Origin: a virus
Length of the DNA stretch: 59,398 nucleotides
Virus record (IMG/VR): IMGVR_UViG_3300044993_000568
Coordinates: 1-59,398 of that record
Reading direction: 5' to 3' (one strand)
Below, piece by piece: positions 23,792 to 34,100 of this stretch; position 1 is the stretch's first letter; each line of letters starts with the position of its first letter. The translations under genes were made by a program, and so were the position numbers. The notes under the pieces were generated by a model, which was given only the letters and a program-made list of their open reading frames with translations, had not been told where the DNA came from and searched no databases.

Positions 23792-25968
23792 TGCGCATTG
23801 CACTAAAAAAAATAAACATATCTGGATTCCTGGATATAGATCAGGATCAAGAGTACATCTTTGAGCAGAGCGGCATGGTTGGAATATTTGGAAAAAACTG
23901 CGACACCGGCTCATCTAATGGAGCCGGAAAAACGTCATTTATTACAGCCATACCTGCGGCAATATATGGAACAGCCTATATACCGTATTCAGTTAAAGAT
24001 CTCAAAAATCGCTATTTAGATATTAGTCCAAGAATCCTGCTCGAAATGGAAATAGATGGGGAGCCTTTTATTATTGACCGAACCTTTGGTGGAGCAGTCA
24101 AGATTAAAAAGGGCAGCTCTGACTGGGAGAGCGGAACGGCCAAAGACATGCAAGAGCGCATTAACAAAGCAATTGGACTAACGCCAGACCAGTTACTGGC
24201 CCTGACCCTTAGGTCACAGGGCAATTTTGGCGGCTTCTTGCTTATGAAAGATTCTGAAAAGAAAGATTTCTTGTCTGGTTTTTTTGAGCTGGATCTATTA
24301 GAAAAAGCGCACGAGGAAGTGCAGCGCCAGCTAAAGTCTGCTATGCCAGTACTGGATTCAATAAATAAAGATTTAATTTGGGAAAATAGCCAACTAGATG
24401 CTTGCTCTAAGCAAGTGGATGCCCTGCTCAGCGAAGTCAAATCCCTTAGCAATCTAGACAAAAAGAACTGGATTAATAATATTTTAAGTCAAATCCACAA
24501 AAATAATATTTCTGTAAAAGAGCTAAAACTAAAGCTGAACTCAGTACAGGACTCCCCTGAGATACGAGAAATATTACTGGCATGCGAGGATATCGTCAGG
24601 CAAATAAATGAAAAGCAATCTGAGATATCGTCACTAAAGCAGCAGCTTACTCCAGAAAGCGACACGCCAGCGCCCATCCCGGAAAATCTGTCATCGGCGT
24701 TGCATCGAAAGAGTACTGAGCTAGATGAAGCAAAGCAGCGCTTGCATCAAAAGCTTAAAATATCAGAATTATTACAGTCACAGAAGAGATCTGTTGCGGT
24801 CATGTCTGAAAAAAAAGCTTCCGCTTCCTCTGAATTGTTGGCAGCCCAAAAGCAGCTGGAGAGCCTTAGGCATCAGCAGAAATGTTATACTTGCCATCAG
24901 CCCCTGCCGGAATCATTATACGAGGACCAACTTGCTATTATTAACAGAAAAATTGATGAGTTAAATTCAATTATTGAGCAATTCGATCAGCAAATTGCTG
25001 GGGCAAACTTGTCAAAACTAGAGGCCGTCCTAGAGTCTTTTAGTGACGCAGAGAAAAATATCCAGTCTATTCAGGACGAGCTTGCGATGATAAACGCAGA
25101 AATAATTTCATTTCAAAAAAATTCTTTAAATACTCTTGCAAAAATATCAAATGATTCTATTAAATCTAGAATATTGGGTGCACAGCAAGTAATAGCGTCT
25201 CTTGAAAGAACTCTCATTACTCAAAAAAACACCGCATCAGAATTAGCCCGTCAGGCAACAAGATCAATAGAATCAGATATTGCCAGGCTTGAGGGGGACA
25301 CATCTTCGCTCCAAAAAGAATTAGAAAACCATCAAAAGTACCTTGCTCTAGTTAGAGAGCGCCTGGATTATGAACAAAAACGATTAAACCTGAGTCAGGA
25401 CAAGATCCGGGGACTGGCGGACAAGCATGCTTCCACAAGTGCCGAAATCGAGATTCTTCAGAAGACGGCTGAGGCACTGTCAAAGAACGGTTTTGTAGGA
25501 TATTTATTTGATGGAATTCTTGCAGAGCTTAATTCCGGCACAAATCAGATTCTTAAAAGTATGCCGCTAGTGTCTAATTTTTCTTTGTATTTCTCGCCAG
25601 ATAAAGTGTCTCAGTCAAGTGGTAATATCAGCAAGGTCATATCGTATCAAATCTACTCAGGAAATCATCCAGTAAACTTTGAATCTTTATCAGGGGCCGA
25701 AAAGATATGCGTCGTAATGGCAGTAGATGAGGCACTGGACGACGTTTTGTCCAGGCGCCTGGGAGTAAAAACTGGATGGAAAATCCTTGACGAGCAGCTT
25801 ATGTACGTAGACGAGCAGAACAAATCTGCTATACTGGACTTCCTATCTAATAGGTATTCCGACCGCTCGATTTATATTGTGGATCATGCATCTGAATTTA
25901 ATGCGGCTTTAGAAAAAAGAGTATATATTATTAAAGAAAACGGCATAGCCAGCATAAGGTCAGCATGA
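23791..25968 (+). CDS. SbcC/Rad50-like SMC ATPase (T4 gp46 type)
   Basis: The 725-residue protein has an N-terminal ATP-binding lobe with Walker A SSNGAGKTSF (41-50), Q-loop RSQGNFGGFL (141-150), a long heptad-rich coiled coil (about 170-590), a zinc hook C-x2-C at Cys365 and Cys368 (KCYTCHQPLP), and a C-terminal lobe with signature SGAEKICVVMAVDEAL and Walker B ILDEQ (665-669). The D-loop and VDH (YIVDHASEF) follow. It should work with the SbcD-like nuclease at 15392. It is in the plus-strand operon and overlaps both neighbours by one to four bases. Confidence 0.9.
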   Translation: MRIALKKINISGFLDIDQDQEYIFEQSGMVGIFGKNCDTGSSNGAGKTSFITAIPAAIYGTAYIPYSVKDLKNRYLDISPRILLEMEIDGEPFIIDRTFGGAVKIKKGSSDWESGTAKDMQERINKAIGLTPDQLLALTLRSQGNFGGFLLMKDSEKKDFLSGFFELDLLEKAHEEVQRQLKSAMPVLDSINKDLIWENSQLDACSKQVDALLSEVKSLSNLDKKNWINNILSQIHKNNISVKELKLKLNSVQDSPEIREILLACEDIVRQINEKQSEISSLKQQLTPESDTPAPIPENLSSALHRKSTELDEAKQRLHQKLKISELLQSQKRSVAVMSEKKASASSELLAAQKQLESLRHQQKCYTCHQPLPESLYEDQLAIINRKIDELNSIIEQFDQQIAGANLSKLEAVLESFSDAEKNIQSIQDELAMINAEIISFQKNSLNTLAKISNDSIKSRILGAQQVIASLERTLITQKNTASELARQATRSIESDIARLEGDTSSLQKELENHQKYLALVRERLDYEQKRLNLSQDKIRGLADKHASTSAEIEILQKTAEALSKNGFVGYLFDGILAELNSGTNQILKSMPLVSNFSLYFSPDKVSQSSGNISKVISYQIYSGNHPVNFESLSGAEKICVVMAVDEALDDVLSRRLGVKTGWKILDEQLMYVDEQNKSAILDFLSNRYSDRSIYIVDHASEFNAALEKRVYIIKENGIASIRSA

Positions 25969-26339
25969 CTAGCGAAATCGATATTGTAACAGGTCTTTGG
26001 GACGGTATTACGGACGAAACGGAACTGTTTGTACCAATACAGGATGCCCCAAATAAAAAGAACGCAGTCCGAGCGTTTTATGGCGACATATATAAAAATA
26101 TAATAAGGATACCGGCATTTCTAGACAAAGCAGAGTGCGATAGATTCTGCATAAAAATTAGCAGTGGTCCAAACAAAAAGCTAAAAACTTACAAAACTAC
26201 GTATTTCCAGCTCTGTAATAGCATGGACAGAGTTAGCCGCCACTATTCGGAAAAGCATTTAGAGTGCTGGTTGACTGGAATGACCATGATTGGTAAAGTT
26301 ATCAGAGTGCAGCAGATATGGAGCGAATTTATACAATAA
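25965..26339 (+). CDS. Unknown protein (124 aa)
   Basis: This 124-residue protein is translationally coupled (ATGA) to the SbcC-like gene. The sequence (AVRAFYGDIYKNIIRIPAFL, then MDRVSRHYSEKHLECWLTGMTMIGKVI) is mixed alpha/beta with three scattered cysteines and no motif that I recognise. It lies between the recombination ATPase and the RuvC-like nuclease gene, so it may belong to the replication or recombination programme. Confidence 0.55.
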   Translation: MTSEIDIVTGLWDGITDETELFVPIQDAPNKKNAVRAFYGDIYKNIIRIPAFLDKAECDRFCIKISSGPNKKLKTYKTTYFQLCNSMDRVSRHYSEKHLECWLTGMTMIGKVIRVQQIWSEFIQ

Positions 26340-26351
26340 AGGAGCGATAAA

Positions 26352-26639
26352 ATGCAAGATTCACCAACAGAGATGAAAATCAAAAAATTAGAGAAAAAGC
26401 TGGATGCAGACTTTATGCTGGAAGTTCAAAAGTCTGACCCCCAGTCCCTGAAAGACAAGGTACTGAAGTACAGTCGAGAAGTCCAAAATATTGAAGATTC
26501 TATGAAAGGCGACGCTAAGCTTCAGGCCCTTAAGGAGCAGGTGAAGGATTTGGCTGGCGGTTACCGAGATGCCATCAAGTTTACAAAAGCAAGACTTGAG
26601 TATACCCTTGCCGTAATGAAGCTAAACGGAGTAGAGTAA
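26352..26639 (+). CDS. Small coiled-coil protein
   Basis: This 95-residue protein is almost entirely helical and charged (MKIKKLEKKLDADFMLEVQKSDPQSLKDKVLKYSREVQNIED), with heptad-like spacing. AAAGGAG precedes the ATG. Its stop codon abuts the TTG start of the RuvC-like gene directly. Such proteins occur widely among phages as unknowns. It has no membrane segment and no Cys. Confidence 0.6.
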   Translation: MQDSPTEMKIKKLEKKLDADFMLEVQKSDPQSLKDKVLKYSREVQNIEDSMKGDAKLQALKEQVKDLAGGYRDAIKFTKARLEYTLAVMKLNGVE

Positions 26640-27203
26640 TTGAGAGTTTTGTCATTCGACCCTGCGGGCGAAAAATTTGGAATAGCAGGAGTTCAGAAGA
26701 CGGATGACAAGTTATCCGTCTTCTTTCATTACCTGCTGGCCGCACCAGATGATTTTAGCTCATCTCAAAAAGGCACATATATGGCTCATGCTGCCTCAGC
26801 TATAGTGGGCATTATTAAACCCGATTATATTGTATCTGAGAAGCCATGGGGGGTCGGATACAGCATGCAATCGCTTAAGGAGCTTATTGGAGCCCTTAAG
26901 GCAGAGATCTGGAATGACATTAAATGGCAGGGCGTCAGTGAGGCGCGTAGGGCCGTACTTGGCGAAGGTTGGGGCGGAGCAAATAAGGCGGAAACGGCCA
27001 TGTGGCTTTTGCAGTACCCTTGGGACATATCTTCTAAGCGGTTTATTAATGAGCAATTAAACGCAGCAAATGAAAATAATAAAGATGGATTTGACATTTT
27101 AGATGCATTATTGCACGCCGTGTGCTATCTTATAATCGAGCACGGCCTGGTACCAGTGCACAAGCCCCAAAAGGCTTCCAAAAAGAAAAGGAGGGCTACA
27201 TGA
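26640..27203 (+). CDS. RuvC-like RNase H-fold nuclease (Holliday junction resolvase-like)
   Basis: This 187-residue protein starts at a TTG directly after the preceding stop, with GGAG nine bases upstream. The RuvC fold is visible from three acidic motifs: LSFDPAGEKFGIAGV (Asp7), DYIVSEKPWGVGY (the acidic SEKP), and GFDILDALLHAVCYL (Asp-x2-Asp pattern). A basic C-terminal tail (KPQKASKKKRRAT) would help DNA binding. Phages use this fold for Holliday junction resolution or for cutting branched DNA before packaging. The next gene starts at the overlapping ATGA. Confidence 0.7.
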   Translation: MRVLSFDPAGEKFGIAGVQKTDDKLSVFFHYLLAAPDDFSSSQKGTYMAHAASAIVGIIKPDYIVSEKPWGVGYSMQSLKELIGALKAEIWNDIKWQGVSEARRAVLGEGWGGANKAETAMWLLQYPWDISSKRFINEQLNAANENNKDGFDILDALLHAVCYLIIEHGLVPVHKPQKASKKKRRAT

Positions 27204-27979
27204 GCGGAATATTTGATGAATCTGAATATGCCTCTCAAGCCGATTCAGTATTAGATGAAGTCCAATCATCGACTAATGGAGCGGCGGAAGAAAATGGCAT
27301 CTTATCCGAGGCAATCGCCAGAATAGAAGAGGCCAATCTGTGGCGATCTTTGGTTTCACAAGAAGTATTCCCTCCCGGATCAGCTCGTGACGAGATTCGC
27401 AACAGGGCAAATGCGAAGCTTAAAATGATCGGGATGACTGAAATTTCTGAGCTTCTTGGAATGTCAAAAAAGTCCCCACAGGCTGTGGCCGCTGAACTGC
27501 CATTTAGCAATGCCGAGATGGAAAATTTAAAGTTTTTGGCCACTTTAGACAGCGAGCAAATAAGGGCTCTTCATGTACTAGTAAACAAAGTATTGAAGCG
27601 AGAGCAGTCCGTGCCTGCTCAGCCAGAGTACAGGCCCGGCGTTAATTTAATAACCCCAGAGCCTGGACCTAAAGTAAATTCAGTCTCTGCCGCACCTAGC
27701 CATGCTCAAGCCAAGGTTTCAACAAATAAAGCTACATCGCCCAAGAAGCCTAAAGCCCCTAAAGGGCAGACTCGACCGGTCGGAGCAAAGCCTCTTCCTA
27801 TGGTTAGTGCAGACGAGCAAATTATGAAGGGCGCTATCAGAGCATCCGCTCCGGTACTTGGCGGGGATCAAGTGGCCAATAGCATGCTTAGTGCTACAAT
27901 ACAGCAGCTTACAAAAGGAAACATTTTAGTTGATGCCGGTTCGGCATCCGGGGAGGACGATCCAAATGAGCGATTCTAA
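27200..27979 (+). CDS. Unknown protein with Pro/Lys-rich linker (259 aa)
   Basis: This protein of about 259 residues starts at 27200 (MSGIFDESEYASQADSVLDEVQ), behind AAGGAGGG and overlapping the previous stop by ATGA; an upstream reading to 27122 is not credible. Residues 25-150 are a helical domain (AIARIEEANLWRSLVSQEVF, then IGMTEISELLGMSKK). Residues 155-205 are a Pro/Lys/Ala-rich linker (KATSPKKPKAPKGQTRP). A C-terminal helix follows. No family is recognised. The GMSKK region could be a weak helix-turn-helix. Confidence 0.6.
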   Translation: MSGIFDESEYASQADSVLDEVQSSTNGAAEENGILSEAIARIEEANLWRSLVSQEVFPPGSARDEIRNRANAKLKMIGMTEISELLGMSKKSPQAVAAELPFSNAEMENLKFLATLDSEQIRALHVLVNKVLKREQSVPAQPEYRPGVNLITPEPGPKVNSVSAAPSHAQAKVSTNKATSPKKPKAPKGQTRPVGAKPLPMVSADEQIMKGAIRASAPVLGGDQVANSMLSATIQQLTKGNILVDAGSASGEDDPNERF

Positions 27980-28514
27980 AACAACACAAAAATCAACAAA
28001 AAGCTACCTAGAGCAATTTTCTGACCTACAAAAGAATATGGAATCCGTATTCCAGATTCTGCTTAGGCAGCAGCAGATGATACAGTCTCTAGAGCAGCAG
28101 CTTGCAAACGTAGACAGATTTGCGGCTGCGACTGGCGATATGGCCGAAGCTATTGTAAGCCTTATGGAAAACGGTAAGGCTGTGACCAAGTCGTCTGTAC
28201 TAGATACTGTGTCTAGGCTCGAAATCGACAGAATGAAGATCCAGGTTCAGAAGCAGATTGATGAAAAGAAAATTGTTGCTATTGAATCTGTTGAGTCCCC
28301 GGAATCTCTCCTTTCAATTGAAAGTGACTCCGAGTTCGGATTCGTCTTTAATACCGCCGCCCGACTTGAAGAAGTCCTTGGGGAATCGCTTATTGGCAAA
28401 AAAGTTGGAGATGCAGTCAAGAGCTTCAAAATCACGGCTATCTATAAAGTTAATCAGCCTCAGCCAGAGCCATCGGTCGCAGAAGTAAAAGAATCTGCAC
28501 CCGAACAGCAATAA
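27966..28514 (+). CDS. Unknown coiled-coil protein (182 aa)
   Basis: The 182-residue protein starts at 27966 (MSDSKTTQKSTKSYLEQFSDL), inside the end of the previous gene. The first 60 residues are a coiled coil (LQKNMESVFQILLRQQQMIQSLEQQL). A helical middle (SSVLDTVSRLEIDRMKIQVQKQIDEKK) is followed by a globular C-terminal part with an acidic tail. No recognised domain. The pairing with the previous gene in overlapping frames suggests that the two products are made together. Confidence 0.6.
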   Translation: MSDSKTTQKSTKSYLEQFSDLQKNMESVFQILLRQQQMIQSLEQQLANVDRFAAATGDMAEAIVSLMENGKAVTKSSVLDTVSRLEIDRMKIQVQKQIDEKKIVAIESVESPESLLSIESDSEFGFVFNTAARLEEVLGESLIGKKVGDAVKSFKITAIYKVNQPQPEPSVAEVKESAPEQQ

Positions 28515-28537
28515 TTTGTGAGATTAGGGGTTTTGAA

Positions 28538-30163
28538 ATGAGCAAGGGGCATCAGACAGGCGACGCATTTCCGAAACAGACCATAATCGATGCGTATGCA
28601 TCTTTAGTAAGAAATGTTAGCAAATTCCCCACAAGGTCTGATCTGGGAGCCATGGGCGTCTCAAGAGATCAGGTGCGCCATCATTTTGGTACATATGCGA
28701 ATCTTAGGGAGGCAGTAAAAAAAGCCTACCCCGAGCTGTTTCGTGGTATTGTATCCGAAAATGACATCATGTCTGCAGAAAATATTGCCAATCTTAAGGC
28801 CAAGGTTAAGAAGCACAAGCGCTTTGTAATTACTACTGCAGTAAACGGACAAGAAGTACACACAGGTTTTTTGGATACTATTAAAAGTTATTGCAAAAAG
28901 AACAACGCAATGCTGCTGATTATGCCAAGCCACGACCCTGCCCATAATCTGGATAACTCAATTGAGTGGCATTTTGATGAACAGATCGCCTCTGCAAGCC
29001 TTGTTTTTTCTGAGCTGTACCTGAATTCTAACATTCATCTAAGTTCGATCAGGATTACTGCCAAACAAATTAATCCGCATACTGGATTGGCTAGGTTTGT
29101 TCAGGGCGAAGGAAGTGCTATTTTCGGCTCGCCCAAGCAAAATTTGGATTACATCCCAGTTTCTAACGTAAAATACCCGCACGCTCTAATGTCCACAGGC
29201 GCTATTACCATACCCAATTATAGTACTAGCCGTGGAAACAGCTTGCGTAGCGCTTTTATAGCGCAATACGACCACGTTATCGGTGCCATTATTGTAGAGA
29301 TTCAGGACGACAAGATTTATCATTTCAGGCAAGTGCAGGCGGCCCCAGATGGCAGCTTCGCGGATCTAGGAAAGTTATACAAGCCTTCAGGCAAGGTAGA
29401 AAAGATCCAGACTAAGCTTATTATGGGCGATTACCATGCAGGGCAGCATGACCCTAGTGCGGTAAAGTCCTGGTCCGAACTTGCCGACTACGTCCAAGCT
29501 GACGAAGTCTTTTTTCATGACCTATTTAACGGACTGTCCGTAGATCATCACTCCCAACATAAAATAATAACTTTGGCAAAAAGATCCAAAGAAGGAAGAC
29601 TGTCTTTGGAAAGTGAACTTGAGATTACGGGCCGAGAACTTGATTATTGGGCCAATAAAAAGAGCGTAAAGCGATTGACTATCATTAAGTCTAATCATGA
29701 CGAGTTTTTGGACCGATGGGCGCAGGAGGCGCGTTTTAGCCGAGATCCGTTTAATTTTGAGGCAGGATGCAAAATCGCAGCATCTATGGCAGAGGGCGGT
29801 GATGCCCTGGAAACTGGACTCAAGCTGTACGCCAAAATTAAAAATTGGAACAAGCTGCTATTTCTAAAAAGAGACCAGGACTACAAAATAGCCGATATCG
29901 TGTGTGGTGCCCATGGAGACAAGGGGCCTAATGGTAGTCGAGGAACTAAAGCCAATCTGGAGAATTCTTACGGCAAATGCGTTATTGGGCATTCGCACAC
30001 GCCAGGAATTTTACGTGGAGTTTGGCAAGTTGGAACGACTAGCCTGTTTGATTTAGACTACAACGTGGGCCCTTCCTCTTGGATGCATACCTCTTGCCTG
30101 GTATACCCAAATGGACAAAGGCAGCTAATAAACTCAATACAGGGCTCCTGGCGAGTAAAATAA
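28538..30163 (+). CDS. Calcineurin-like metallophosphoesterase with N-terminal HTH
   Basis: The 541-residue protein has an N-terminal segment (PTRSDLGAMGVSRDQVRHHFGTYANLREAVKKAYPE) that reads as a helix-turn-helix of the kind attached to phage nucleases. From about residue 290 the metallophosphoesterase motifs appear in order: IMGDYHAGQHDP, FFHDLFNG, IIKSNHDEFLDRW, CGAHGDKGPNGSRG and VIGHSHTPGI. The HGDKGPNGSRG plus GHSHTPG pattern recalls the phage T5 A1-type proteins, a tentative link. Substrate unknown; a DNA end or RNA nuclease is possible. It is the largest gene between the recombination and polymerase genes. Confidence 0.65.
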   Translation: MSKGHQTGDAFPKQTIIDAYASLVRNVSKFPTRSDLGAMGVSRDQVRHHFGTYANLREAVKKAYPELFRGIVSENDIMSAENIANLKAKVKKHKRFVITTAVNGQEVHTGFLDTIKSYCKKNNAMLLIMPSHDPAHNLDNSIEWHFDEQIASASLVFSELYLNSNIHLSSIRITAKQINPHTGLARFVQGEGSAIFGSPKQNLDYIPVSNVKYPHALMSTGAITIPNYSTSRGNSLRSAFIAQYDHVIGAIIVEIQDDKIYHFRQVQAAPDGSFADLGKLYKPSGKVEKIQTKLIMGDYHAGQHDPSAVKSWSELADYVQADEVFFHDLFNGLSVDHHSQHKIITLAKRSKEGRLSLESELEITGRELDYWANKKSVKRLTIIKSNHDEFLDRWAQEARFSRDPFNFEAGCKIAASMAEGGDALETGLKLYAKIKNWNKLLFLKRDQDYKIADIVCGAHGDKGPNGSRGTKANLENSYGKCVIGHSHTPGILRGVWQVGTTSLFDLDYNVGPSSWMHTSCLVYPNGQRQLINSIQGSWRVK

Positions 30164-30168
30164 TACTT

Positions 30169-30486
30169 ATGAAGTATGGCCGCAAAGTTAGGCGCGGCAG
30201 ATCTGAGCAGGATAATGATGAAAATCTGCGCGGAATGCTACGCGAATTGCAAAAAATAAATAAACAGCTGCTGGCTGAAAATAAATACCTTAAGAAGCAG
30301 CTAGCAATGGCAAATAACATACTGAACCAAGACTCGGAGTCAGTTCAGTCGGTTACACATGCCAAATCTGAAAAAAAGTGCCCAAAGTGCGGAAGTACGA
30401 GTTTTAGTGAAGTATCAATTTGGAATCCAAATGGAGAAATAGAATTTTTAGTGTGTCAAAAATGTTTACACCGAGAGAAGAAATAG
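30169..30486 (+). CDS. Small coiled-coil plus zinc-ribbon protein
   Basis: The 105-residue protein starts at ATG 30169 (MKYGRKVRRGRSEQDNDENL), five bases after the previous stop. A leucine-rich coiled coil (residues 15-45, LRGMLRELQKINKQLLAENK) is followed by a zinc ribbon with C-x2-C pairs (KKCPKCGSTSF and FLVCQKCLHREKK). No Shine-Dalgarno is evident, so coupling to the previous gene is likely. The layout resembles small transcription or DNA-binding adaptors, but no family is claimed. Confidence 0.6.
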   Translation: MKYGRKVRRGRSEQDNDENLRGMLRELQKINKQLLAENKYLKKQLAMANNILNQDSESVQSVTHAKSEKKCPKCGSTSFSEVSIWNPNGEIEFLVCQKCLHREKK

Positions 30487-30890
30487 AAAATAAACTTTCT
30501 AGCTCAGATTTGTATATATATGATTCAATGGTATATAATGCTGGCCTAATTTTTAAAAGTATATCTACATATGAGCAAGGCATATTCGATTGCGAATATG
30601 ATATAGAAATTCTTACAAATTTTGTGTCTTCTAATATGGAAGCGGCTAACCACCTGAAAACACTACAAGTGCCGCCAATAAATAAGATTAAGCAGATTAA
30701 AAAAGAAATAGAAACAGCTAATAAGCAAATAAAAAACATAAAAGAGCAGATCGTTAAATTCCGCTATATTTTAGATGAGAAGAAAAAAGAACTTGAAGAA
30801 ATAACGAATAAAATAAACAGGTTTCTGGCCTCAAGACTGGAAAGCAAAGTAATTGATTATGAAGCGTTTAGATCAAAAAGAAATAAATAG
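30462..30890 (+). CDS. Unknown coiled-coil protein (142 aa)
   Basis: The probable start is ATG at 30462 (MFTPREEIENKLSSSDLYIYD), overlapping the previous gene by 25 bases; an upstream TTG at 30420 is less likely. The second half is a long coiled coil (IKQIKKEIETANKQIKNIKEQIVKFRYIL, then a Lys/Glu-rich stretch). It is AT-rich relative to neighbours. No ribosome-binding site is clear. Function unknown. Confidence 0.5.
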   Translation: MFTPREEIENKLSSSDLYIYDSMVYNAGLIFKSISTYEQGIFDCEYDIEILTNFVSSNMEAANHLKTLQVPPINKIKQIKKEIETANKQIKNIKEQIVKFRYILDEKKKELEEITNKINRFLASRLESKVIDYEAFRSKRNK

Positions 30891-31110
30891 AATGATTAGG
30901 CAGGACATTGATTTTATCAATTCTAAAAAGTATAACTATTCGCTTAAACAATACATGGCCTCATTTCGAGGGCAGAATTCAGATCATAAAATCGCCACAC
31001 TTCTTAATATGAGTCAATCCGAGCTTAAGCAAGAAATGAATAATATTTTAAAAATTTATCGACAATCGTTGAATCTTAATGTATCATCAAAAGATGAGCA
31101 AAAATTTTAA
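30859..31110 (+). CDS. Small unknown protein upstream of the DNA polymerase
   Basis: This 83-residue protein starts at ATG 30859 (MKRLDQKEINRMIRQDIDFINS), overlapping the previous gene by 32 bases and itself overlapping the polymerase start by 17 bases. The segment DHKIATLLNMSQSELKQEMNNIL looks like a short helix-turn-helix. It is basic and small. The tight overlap with the polymerase gene suggests coupled translation; a regulatory role is a guess. Confidence 0.5.
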   Translation: MKRLDQKEINRMIRQDIDFINSKKYNYSLKQYMASFRGQNSDHKIATLLNMSQSELKQEMNNILKIYRQSLNLNVSSKDEQKF

Positions 31111-34100
31111 AGATCTTACGATTTTCGGACCGCACAATCACCCGCTTTCTTTAGATTCCGGAAATACCGTAGAAGGCTTCCTTAGGTCTGCAGCCGTTGA
31201 TTTTGGAAGAAAAGCCATTGCAGTTACTGACCATGGAACTCTAGGTGCCATAATCGAGGCACACGATTTTTCTCAAAAACTTCTAAAAAAGAATATTGAT
31301 ATCAAAGTAGTTCCAGGAATAGAGCTATATCTTATGCCTGAGCCGTTTGATGACACCGCCGGCTTTAACAAAGACGGAACACCTAAGTTTAACTACTATC
31401 ACCTAACCGTTCATTTGGATGATTTCGACGCATATTTGGACGCCTGTAAACTGTCTCGATCGGCTTTTGATAAAGCAGTGTGGAAGGGCGGCGAATTAAA
31501 ACCAATGACTACATTTGAAGAGCTGCGCAGCCTATCTGGCAAAATTACCATATTTAGTGGCTGCATGGTTTCTCCAGTCATGAAGCCCATACTTAAGGGG
31601 CGCCAGGATGTCGCCGAGCGCTATTTTCAGGAGCTTATGGCAATTGCCGGACCAGGGCGTATGTTCATAGAAATATTGCCATATGAAGTCTCTAAAAATT
31701 GGAATCGCCAGACAAAGACTTTTGAGCCAATTAAAAATGAGTGCATACCAGACGGTCACCTTCAGATCGCATGCAATAAGTGGGGATTTTACTTGTCAGA
31801 AAAGTACAACATTCCCCTTGTAATCTCGGAAGACGCGCACTATGCACACGAATCTGAAAAACCCATACAAGATCTTAGACTCAATAAAGATGGCCAAGAC
31901 AATTGGAAAATGTCGGACGCTAACTGCCTACACCATACAGACTGGCTATATCAAGAACTAAATAGGCTTCATCCCGAATATATAAATGAATCTAAGTTCT
32001 TAGAGATGGTAGACAACGGCTGGAAAAGCTTTGAAAATTTTAAAAGCTTTAGCCCTAAATTTAAGCACGCCTTACCAAAAATAGATATCCCACACTCCTG
32101 CGGCGAACATTGCACTAAGCACAACAACCCTGACGATGCCATGGTGGGGTATATAGTTAATAAGATTATACAAAAGAATAAATTCGATATTAAAGATCCT
32201 GTATATATGAACAGGCTAAAGCAAGAGATTGATGCGCTTGCATACAACGGCAAAATCAATATCTTGCCATATTTCCTAGTCTTGGAAGAGATAGTTGATT
32301 GGTGCGCCGCAAATGATGTTCTGGTTGGGCCGGGACGGGGCTCTGCAGCTGGCTCCCTTCTGACATTTGGTCTAGGGATTACATCAGTAGATCCTATTAA
32401 AGAGGGGCTGAGTTTTGAGCGGTTTTTTGATGTAAGCCGCGTTGAAGAGGGGCTTGCTGATATAGACACTGACTTTAGTAATAAAAATAAAGTGGTGGAA
32501 TTTGTAAAAAATCGATGGGGAGACAAATTTGCATTTTTGGGCACAGGGACAACATTCAAGACTAAATCGGCATTGAAGGACATCGACCGATTGCTCTATG
32601 GGTCCGTTCGAGAAGAAACTGACAGAATTTGTAAACTTATACCACAAAGCCCACAGGGGGTTAATGAAGAGGATTTTCTGCGCGGATACAAGGACGCTGA
32701 CGGTAACTGGCAAGAAGGAGAGCTTCATAAAAATATGGAGCTTCGGGCTTATCTTGAAAATAACGTCCAATCCGCCGCCATGCTGTTTAAGATGGTAGGC
32801 CTAATTAGACAAATGGGCCGTCACGCTGCAGGAGTTCTGATAGCCGACAGGCCAATACACGAGTTTATCCCAGTCATGAAGATCAGTGATGAGATCACTA
32901 CTCAGCTATTGCCAAAATGGGTAGAAAAGTGCGGAGGGGTAAAGTACGACTTGCTGGGACTAAATACTCTAGAAGACATACGGATATGCCTTAAAAATAT
33001 TGAAAAACGTCATGGCCTAAAGCTAGATCCATGGAATTTGCCCGACGATCCCAAAATATGGGAGGCAGCGGCTAGAGATCCGGAGACCGTTTTCCAATTG
33101 CATACAGAAACGGTACGCCCAGGACTAAGAATGATGAAGCCTCGAAGCGTACAGGAAAGCGCCATTCTTACGGCAGTATTCCGTCCGGGAGCAATGGACG
33201 CCCCTTCCGTAGAAGATCCACAAGTTACAATGGATAAAATCTTTTTAAATCGATGGACCGGGGCCGCAAGAACTTGGTACATTCACCAAGACTTAGAGCC
33301 AATTTTAGGTAATACTAAGGGCGTAATTGTATTTCAAGAGCAGATCATGGAGATTGCCCATAAGCTTGGCGGCTTAACTATGCCGGAAACGCAGAAACTA
33401 AGAAAGGCAATTTCTAAAAAGGCTTCTGATGACCTGATTATATTACTGAATAAGGTGCAGGATAATTTGGTCGCCAATCGCGGATGGACAGAAAAGCAGG
33501 CAGAAGCCGTTTGTGACCAGATGAAGGCATCGGGCAAATATGCCTTCAATAAAGCTCATTCAGTTAGCTATATGTATGTAGCCAGGGCTTGTGCTTATTT
33601 TAAGTACTACTACCCGCTTGAGTGGTGGGCCGCCGTACTGACAAATGCGTCTAAAGACGATCTTAAAAAGTATTGGCCTAAAATTTCTAGCTTTACTAGA
33701 CTGCCGGATATTAACCAATCAACCGAAGAGTTTCGCATAGTGGATGGCGATGACTCCCAGCCCTATCTACTTTCACCTCTTAATATGATTGAAGGTGTAG
33801 GGCCAGCTGCATATAATGAGATTATTGCCAAAAGACCCTTCATAAATTTTGAAGACTTTCTCTCAAAAGTTGATCGTCGGGTTGTTAATAAAAGGGTCGC
33901 ATTTAAGCTAATTCTAAGCGGCTGTTTAGACCAGTACTTTGGACCGAAAGTAACAGACCTAGAAAAGCTGCAAGAATATATGGCCCTAAAGGCCAAGCTG
34001 GAGGGCAAAAAGGTACCAGAAGCTATTCCTGATGAATTTAGGCAAATTACCGCCCTAAAAAGAGAGCTGATAAGAAAGAGCGTATTTAAGATCTATAGTG

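Noticed and set aside
27122-27199. Upstream start for the 259-residue protein
   Set aside because: The extra codons overlap the RuvC-like gene in another frame and lack a ribosome-binding site, whereas ATG 27200 has AAGGAGGG and an ATGA overlap.
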